Shown here in pieces: positions 58,009-64,000 of a stretch of 64,000 nt of DNA. The stretch is from positions 638,501 to 702,500 of the forward strand of contig JABMCL010002018.1 of NCBI GenBank assembly GCA_018857735.1, written 5' to 3'. The stretch's first letter is position 1, and each line of letters begins with the position of its first letter. The notes under the pieces were generated by a model. That model did no database searches and was not told the DNA's origin. It worked only from the letters and a program-made list of their open reading frames with translations. Source of the stretch: Alviniconcha marisindica. Lineage: Eukaryota; Mollusca; Gastropoda; Provannidae. The position numbers were made by a program, and so were the translations under genes.

Positions 58009-61000
58009 CCTGAAGGAAAAATAGCCTTTTTAAAACCTTTTTCGAAAGAATAGAAGATTCAAAGTAAAAAACTTAACCCCAAGGGCGCCGTTTTAAATTT
58101 TTCCGGGGATTTTAATTTTTTGAAAACTTTTTCTTTCTTTTTTCCCCCTTGGGGGCTTTTACATTAACATGCTCCACCCCTTAAGTAAGTTTCTCTCTTT
58201 CTCTCCCCCTTCTCTCTATTTCCCCTTTCTCTCTCCCCCTCTCTCTCCCCTCTCCCCTCCCTTCTTCTCTCTCTTCTCTCCCCCTTCCCCTCTCTCTCTC
58301 TCTCTCTCTTCTCTCTCTTCTTCCTCTCTCCCTCCTTTCTTCCAAAGGGCTCCAAGAAAAAAAAAAAAAAGAAAAAATGCACACACCAACCCCACACCCC
58401 ACACACCCCCACAACACCCCCACACACCAAAAAAACCCCCACACAACACACACACACACACAAAACCACACCACACACCAACAACACACAAAAAAAAAAG
58501 AAAGAAAAAAGAAAAAAAGACCATGCAATAAATACTTTACAAGATTAAACTCTAAAAAACCTCGTCAAAATTTGATCAGTTTTTGGGTAATACACCTTTC
58601 GGGCTATCTTGTCAATGATCTTTAATTCGCATTATTTTTGTTACATAAAATGTTTTTTTTAAATGGGTTTTGAACGGTGCGCTAAGGTTTTCTTGTTGAT
58701 CTTACAAGTATAAATATAGAACTTTGCACGCAGATTATCAATCAAAAGGGCTTCGATTTAATTGGCTGTATGACCAAAAATACAAAATTTTCGTTAAACG
58801 CTATTGTCCTCGCATTTGACTCCCGGGATTAAATGTGTCTGGAACTGTTTCCCAAAAAAACTTTATGTACACACATCTCCAAAAAATGTGATTGATGATC
58901 TCTTTCCCGCTACAAAAAGAACATTAATGTCATTTTCCCCCTGTGCATTAAAACAATATGGTAGCTAAAATTTTTTTTACAAGTCTTATTGGAACCATTT
59001 TTTTTTTTCTCTTGGATTTTTGATTTTTTTAAAAGGGTTTGCCCAGTATGCTTATTCAACTTTCTTTCCATTTTTCCCCACTTAGGTTTTCTTTACCCTT
59101 CATTTTAAAAAATCCCTTTTTTTTGCTGTAAAAAATCTTAAGCCTTTGTAAACGGTTGAAACCCCTTTCTTCAATGTTAGTCCCGTTTTACAAAGAAAGG
59201 AACCAAAAATTTAACATTAATTCCGTGTTTTTATTTTTAAACAACATTAAGGATGAAATTGGCCCCCAGTTTTTTTTTTAGGTCTTTTGATTTGTCCCCT
59301 TTTGGTATGCATATTATTATTCCTTCTTTGTGTTGATGATAATTCACCTTTTCTAAACCCATTATTTAATGATTTAACAAGAATGCACCCAGCTGTCGCC
59401 AATTTTTTTTAAAAAAAATTCAACAGTAAAACCATCAGAGCCTGGGCTTTTATTGTTTTTCATGTTCTTGAGGCAACGCTTGCTTCATCTAAAGTAATTT
59501 CCCCCTTTGAGTGAGGTCTTTTCTTGCACTGTCAATGTTGGTATATCCTCAACCAAGTCTAAATTTTTTCTAACTGTCTGTCAAAGTATAATCTTTCATA
59601 AAACATTTTGACTTCCTTTATAATGTCCTTAGTTTCATATATTTCCTCACCATTGTTTAAAATAAGCCTAACATTTGTTTACTAAAACGTAATTAGTTTT
59701 TTAAGTGCACAAAAAATTTTTTTTTTTTTTCGCCTTCGGGAACCCTCTTTCCCCCTCATCGAACAGAACCCCTCCATCTTTTTCTCTCTAGGGAAATTTT
59801 GCTCCTGTTTTTTAAAATTTATTTCCCCTTTTTCGTCTTCTGTCAATTTTAAATTTTTGTTTTTAACCCGAATATTGTTCTGCAAATCCCTTTCCTTTTC
59901 CTGATCCACACATTTTTTCTTTTTACTACGAATTGTCTTTATAATTTTCTTAAAATAGTCTAAAAAAGCTGATCGGAAATTACAAATTGAAAGTCAATTT
60001 TTGGGGTAAAGGAAGGTTAGAGAATAGGGGAGAGCGCAATTCTTCAATCACGGTTCTTCTACATCATTTATTTTTGTTTGCAAACAGCTTATTTTTAATG
60101 GGAAATTATTAAATTTTTAAATAGTTATTTCTGGGGTTTTAATTTCCCCAAATAAAGTGATCAGGAAGACTGTCCGGAACCGGGCTTAAGTCTGCTTCTG
60201 TCACGTAAGTGGACACAAATCTGAAAAAGGGAAAAAATCCAAACTACTCGTTAAGGGGTGTTTTCTGCGCCAGAACCGTCCATTTTGGATGAATTTCTCT
60301 CCAAAATTAATAGGTCGAGGTTTATCATTAAATTCTCGACTTGTTCTTGTGCTTTAGCATTATTAAAGTGTTTATAGTTATAATAATCTAATGTGAAATC
60401 CAAGACTAAATTCCAGTCTCCTCCAATAATAAGATTTTCAAAGCCAACTTCGCTGATCCGTTCCTCAAGCTCGGCATAAAACTCCGGATTATCACGGTTT
60501 GGGCCATACAAACTGACGATCACAAAATCTTTATCCATTATTCTGACAGTGACAAATATATCATTTCCAGCAATATCTTTATAAACCTTGTTTACAGAAA
60601 ATTCGAAATTATTATTAAATAATATTGCGACACCCCTCGAACTTGAATTATACGAGGCAAAATAACATTTATAACCCCACTCAGCCCGAATACAGTTCTC
60701 TAGTTTTGGATCAAAGTGGGTATCCTGCATTAGGCATATGGAATATGACTTATCTCTTAAATAGTGAAAAACATCTCTCCTCTTGCGCGGGTCAGCTAGG
60801 CCTTGGCAATTCATTGAGACAACCTTAACTGTATTGGTCATGGTATGCGTGATCTAATCCCACTACAGCCAGGAGACACTATCCAACAAAGCAGAAGCAT
60901 CATGGAAGGAACCACTTTCACGTGCGAACATAGCTCACGAAAATCCGCCACAAATGTCCATACAAACAGTTCAAAACCTACGCCAGTACAGGCACATGAC

Positions 61001-61322
61001 GTACATACGCACAGATCACAACACGCTGAACCCAGCGCTGAATATGCACGTACAAACATAATAAATTCAAAGTCCATGGCCAATATAGTAAAACCCAAAA
61101 AACAGGCAAACGGACAAACAATACAACCAACTAACAGGCATAAACAGGTACACAAAAATTCCACACACACAAAAAGTTACAGTATACTAAGCTGTAGAAG
61201 AAAAGGAAAAGAGTGATTTTCTGGTGAAATCGCTGATCAAGCAGCGCAAAAAGATATCGTTCGACTGTCGAGTGCAGATCAGAAGATATGAACTTAAAGA
61301 AAAAAAGAAGAAAAAAAAGTGG

Positions 61323-61357
<35 letters not shown>

Positions 61358-62851
61358 GAAATAGAGACAGAGAGAGAGAGAGGATAAACTTTCAAATAAA
61401 GAAGAAGAAAAGACAGAGTAGTTCTCCTTCCCTCTCCCTCCAAATCTACCTGGGTCACAAAAAGGAATATAAGGTCTACACAGGCAGACGTATCAAACAT
61501 GTTTGAATACACATGATTTTATCTTGCACTGCAGCACACATCTTTACTTATAAGCATATCGACGGTAGATGTACACCATGTTCTTACGTGAAAAATAAAT
61601 AGACAAAAATGAAATAACAGCCCACTGACTAGAGTTACAAATTTGATAATAGACTCCATAGTTTTGATTGACATAATAAATTAACGTGTAAGGTGTACGA
61701 TGTTGATCAAAACTACTGGTTTATAATAAGTATATACCTGTGTATACAAATGAAGATTATTTTCTAATTTAATGTTGTTTTTCGGGGTTTTTTGTTTTGT
61801 TTTTGTTAGATCATCATCATCATCATCATCATGATTTTGTGACTGTTCCACACAGCAGCTGAGACAGTAACTGCGTAGTAACACTAGTTGCGAGCGGACA
61901 CTGCCTTAACACTTTTAATGTTCTGGCGGCGGTCCACGGCATTCTTGGTCATCCGGGTTGGTGCCTGCTGTTGAGCCTTCATTCTATCTCTCTCTCCCCC
62001 CCCAACCCCTCCCTGTCCCCGTCCCTAATAGGCCATCTCGCCTCTGTGGACGTTAAGCAAAATCATTCCCGATGATGATGACTGCAATCCGGTTTTATCA
62101 CCTGTTCATGTGTCTGCAGGTGCGTGACTCCGTGGTGCTCCATTACCTAATGGGAGGAGACTGCAACGACCCGTGGCTGGACAAATCAGAACATCGAGCA
62201 CTGATCGATGTTTTCAAAAGGCCTCTGAACGAACACTTGAACATCAAGGCCCTGATTCCGGAAATGCTTGAAAAGGACCTTCTGCTGGAAGCTGACGTGA
62301 CCAGGCTCAATGCGATGACCTCAAATGAGGCCGCTCAGCGGTTCCTGATCATTGCAATGCAGGCCCACAACAAAAACTGGTACAGCATATTCATGACCAT
62401 CTTGTACCACGACGATCATCACAGAGAGTTGGCGCTGATGATTGACAAAGAGTTCTGCCAGAAGGTGCTGAAGGATGGTCAGCAAGAAGAAGAAGAAGAG
62501 GAGGAGGAGACGTCTCTCGGTTCGACGACGTCAGATCCGCTCTGCGGCCACGGCCACTCAGTGGATACGGGCCTGCCAAGTTCTGCCTCCAACACGTCAA
62601 GCGAAGGACACAGTAAGGTCCCCACACTCTCCATTCTGTCGGAGCGAGACACCCAAGTGAAGACGGTGTCACAGGCGGAGCGAGCAGCCGAGCGTGGACC
62701 AGGGGAAGCAACCTGCGCGTGCAGGTGCTGTGCAAGACTGCAGGCAGAAGTTACTGCCCTTACATCAATCTCCACCACCCTGCAGGCGGAGCTGGCAGAA
62801 ATCAAAACCCTTCTTGCGAGTCTTGTAGCGAGAAATAAGCGTCAGCTGTGA
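55919..62851 (+). CDS. Tandem-CARD protein B, paralogue of A (5' end unresolved)
   Basis: Two exons are certain: 57112-57252 (141 nt, same length and phase as in A) and 62120-62851 (732 nt, stop TGA). The 141-nt exon ends CARD1 and matches A at about 21 of 47 residues, including GKWQM and DAL. The last exon has CARD2 (LIDVFKRPLNEHL, NKNWYSIFMTIL, HRELALMIDKEF), an acidic run of eight Glu, a Ser/Gly-rich linker, then GEATCACRCCAR and LQAELAEIKTLLASLVARNK. Exon 2 is probably 56748-56814 (FCMPFLRE, then NIAHILGVVD one frame over), needing one-base homopolymer changes in a poor-quality stretch. Exon 1 may start at 55919 (MAIQLRRPDTASRWEAGQQQ) but has no convincing donor. Intron 3 carries an L1. 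It may be a gene with assembly errors or a damaged copy; the clean downstream exons favour a real gene. Confidence 0.7.
56180..56495. repeat. GT-rich simple repeat
   Basis: Irregular GTGT/GGGT sequence ending in a purer (GT)n at about 56452-56491, in an intron of CARD gene B. Likely poorly resolved consensus. Confidence 0.85.
56748..56814 (+). other. Probable exon 2 of CARD gene B with frame break
   Basis: Follows a TTTTTAAACAG acceptor. FCMPFLRE aligns to VFKPFLLE of gene A exon 2, and after the AAAAA run the match continues one frame over (LNIAHILGVVD to LRVSHLLCLIH). Length is 67 against 68 in A. One A too many and an uncertain GGG at the donor would explain the break. Confidence 0.6.
56830..57075. 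repeat. AC-rich simple repeat
   Basis: Irregular ACACCC/CACCAC sequence between probable exon 2 and exon 3 of CARD gene B. Confidence 0.85.
57112..57252 (+). other. Exon 3 of CARD gene B (end of CARD1)
   Basis: 141 nt, phase 0 to 0, TTATTAG acceptor and GTAGGT donor, starting EVNGIASRLLQYEND and ending GKWQMIVDALEQ. It is the exact positional counterpart of 48319-48459 in gene A, so these two exons anchor the paralogy. Confidence 0.92.
57402..57495 (+). repeat. Dispersed repeat R2 (plus copy)
   Basis: GAGCTCAGGAGCTGTGTGAA, AGTCGAGGTGGACGTCCTGG, GTCCCTAATAAACC and TTCTGTGGACGTAAAGCAAC. Inverted relative to the copy at 19890-19985. Confidence 0.65.
57960..58007. repeat. Poly-G tract, 48 bases
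   Basis: The longest homopolymer in the window, flanked by T-rich sequence on the left. In an intron of CARD gene B, next to the low-quality LINE region. Confidence 0.85.
58190..58500. repeat. CT-rich then AC-rich low-complexity block
   Basis: Pyrimidine-rich (CT)n-like sequence to about 58345, an A run, then AC-rich repeat with A homopolymers. It abuts the 3' end of the L1 element. Confidence 0.85.
58510..60841 (-). mobile_element. L1-type LINE, internally deleted and frameshifted
   Basis: Minus-strand element in CARD gene B intron 3. The frame 60841-60251 encodes an intact-looking N-terminal endonuclease of 196 residues (SMNCQGLADPRKRRDVFHYL, LMQDTHFD, VSLYGPN, IIGGDWNLVLD), the APE-type fold of L1 ORF2. 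Further down, broken frames give the RT entry region near 59480-59420 (NNKSPGSDG-like) and 59290-59230 (KNWRPIS-like), then C-terminal blocks near 58925-58860 (HIFW-type) and 58700-58560. The YADD catalytic region is not found, so part of RT appears deleted. The very dense single-base frame changes sit at homopolymers. Confidence 0.8.
60251..60841 (-). CDS. L1-type endonuclease domain (ORF2 N-terminus)
   Basis: 196-residue frame with the exo-endo-phosphatase landmarks of non-LTR ORF2 proteins: an Asn in SMNCQGL, the Glu-position motif replaced by QDTHFD (Asp in place of Glu), the YGPN loop, and GGDWN. It ends at a stop in a stretch rich in substitutions, so the ORF is truncated relative to a complete ORF2. 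Unrelated to the host CARD gene and on the opposite strand. Confidence 0.8.
   Translation of the reverse strand: MTNTVKVVSMNCQGLADPRKRRDVFHYLRDKSYSICLMQDTHFDPKLENCIRAEWGYKCYFASYNSSSRGVAILFNNNFEFSVNKVYKDIAGNDIFVTVRIMDKDFVIVSLYGPNRDNPEFYAELEERISEVGFENLIIGGDWNLVLDFTLDYYNYKHFNNAKAQEQVENLMINLDLLILERNSSKMDGSGAENTP
60842..62119. other. CARD gene B intron, LINE 5' side and repeats
   Basis: Left part probably includes the 5' UTR of the L1 element; no ORF1 protein is recognisable. Contains (GACA)n at 61323-61365, a (ATC)n patch at 61812-61832 and an R2 tail at about 62018-62065. Confidence 0.5.
62120..62851 (+). other. Last exon of CARD gene B: CARD2, linker, CxCxCC, coiled coil
   Basis: Begins after a GTCTGCAG acceptor with VRDSVVLHYLMGG and continues for 243 residues to TGA at 62849-62851. 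CARD2 is at about 62198-62455 and the Cys motif with helix at 62702-62848. An ATTAAA at 62884-62889 is a possible weak poly(A) signal. Confidence 0.9.
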
Positions 62852-63559
62852 TTTTGTCCGCGAGCTCCAGACGTGGAACTTTAATTAAAGAAAGTCACAA
62901 GTCCCCCCCCCCCTCCCCCTCCCCCCCATGTCCCCCGTTTTTTGGGGTGTTTTTTTTCCCCTTTTCTTCCCGTTTTGTTGTTGTACGGTTTTTGTTTATT
63001 TGACGGGGGGGTCTCTGCTCCCACGACATTTTTATTTTACTGCAGAAGTTCGCCACCTGCAAGTTCTTCAAGAATTTGTACTGAGGACAAGGTACAAGCT
63101 GATGTGCTTGAAATAGTGCTGTTTTTCTACTAGAGCAGCACTTGACTTATTTTTATTGTCTTAAATGAGCTTTTTTTTCCTTTCTTTCTTTTCTTTTAAT
63201 CAGTAGAGAAGCATTGACTGGTGTTTATCGTCTCTGCGGGAGCATACTGAGTAGTCTACTGGTATCCTCAGTGAAGTGGTTTTTGTGTTCATTTCGTTGA
63301 TTCTAAATACAAACACTGCTAAACTGTGCTATTCACAGATTATCAAACACTTTAAATAGGTCTACATGGATTCATTGTGAGCTTTTATTGGAGCTGGTGA
63401 GATTTTCGTACTCTTCTGCCTAGTATAGTAGCAGCCACTTTCACATTCTCTGAGAATATGTTTCGTATTCGTTTTTCAGACCCGTGAGTGCGGAATAAAT
63501 TACCGTCTGTATGCTCCAAAACGAAAAAGGTAGCTCTGCTAAAAACAGGTTCCATCCAA

Positions 63560-63560
<1 letters not shown>

Positions 63561-63619
<59 letters not shown>
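63561..63619. repeat. GT microsatellite
   Basis: Uninterrupted (GT)n, about 58 bases, downstream of CARD gene B. Confidence 0.95.
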
Positions 63620-63758
63620 TCTTCATTGACATATTTAATGTATGGGTGTGATGACTGCATGGCCATGGTGTGTCTGGTGTCTGGTGTTTGGGTCCAGCGG
63701 ATGGTTATCACTGACACAGAATAATATGTTTGTGGTGGCTGTGATGTCTTTCAAGTGT

Positions 63759-63760
<2 letters not shown>

Positions 63761-63832
<72 letters not shown>

Positions 63833-63851
63833 ACACACACAGAGTCTAGTC

Positions 63852-63917
<66 letters not shown>

Positions 63918-63923
63918 CTCTTC

Positions 63924-63975
<52 letters not shown>
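63761..63975. repeat. AC then CT compound microsatellite
   Basis: (AC)n at 63761-63841 followed by (CT)n at about 63855-63975 at the right edge of the window. Confidence 0.95.
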
Positions 63976-63980
<5 letters not shown>

Positions 63981-64000
63981 TGTGTAAAACTGGCTTTTAC

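Overview
The window is eukaryotic nuclear DNA. It holds five protein-coding genes with GT-AG introns (one intron is AT-AC), long repeat-rich introns, many AC/GT, CT and poly-C/poly-G tracts, tRNA-headed SINEs and non-LTR retrotransposon fragments. The protein similarities are animal. The repeat style and RIG-I/MDA5-type CARD genes make a lophotrochozoan, most likely a marine gastropod mollusc, my best inference; nothing in the sequence proves the species.

Layout. (1) 592-21364, plus strand: GPATCH1, 16 coding exons joined without any frame break, lacking only about the first 65 residues, which lie left of the window. Its introns carry several minisatellites, two of which begin at or next to a 5' splice site. 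(2) 26054-29486, minus strand: HSBP1, a 74-residue coiled-coil protein in three exons, with a textbook U12-type AT-AC intron. (3) 31236-39242, plus strand: EIF2S2 (eIF2 beta), nine exons, 316 residues, divergent from HSBP1 across a 1.75-kb intergenic region; decayed copies of the start of its last exon lie in the last intron. (4) 45659-51739, plus strand: a gene for a 327-residue protein with two RIG-I/MDA5-type CARDs, a variable linker and a C-terminal Cys-x-Cys-x-Cys-Cys motif followed by a short coiled coil, with no helicase. (5) About 55919-62851, plus strand: a paralogue of (4), with an identically sized 141-nt CARD exon and the same single last exon; its first exons lie in a stretch of poor, homopolymer-rich sequence and look frameshifted.

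The three left-hand genes are conserved housekeeping genes (spliceosome, heat-shock factor control, translation initiation). The right-hand 18 kb is an accessory, repeat-invaded region with the tandem CARD pair, an L1-type LINE inside the second CARD gene, CR1/L2-type LINE pieces inside and next to the first, a possible solo LTR, and several recent tandem duplications.

The most likely undescribed system is the tandem pair of helicase-less CARD-CARD-CxCxCC-coiled-coil proteins. Their domain order suggests adaptors or dominant regulators of RIG-I-like receptor/MAVS-type antiviral signalling; that role is inference.
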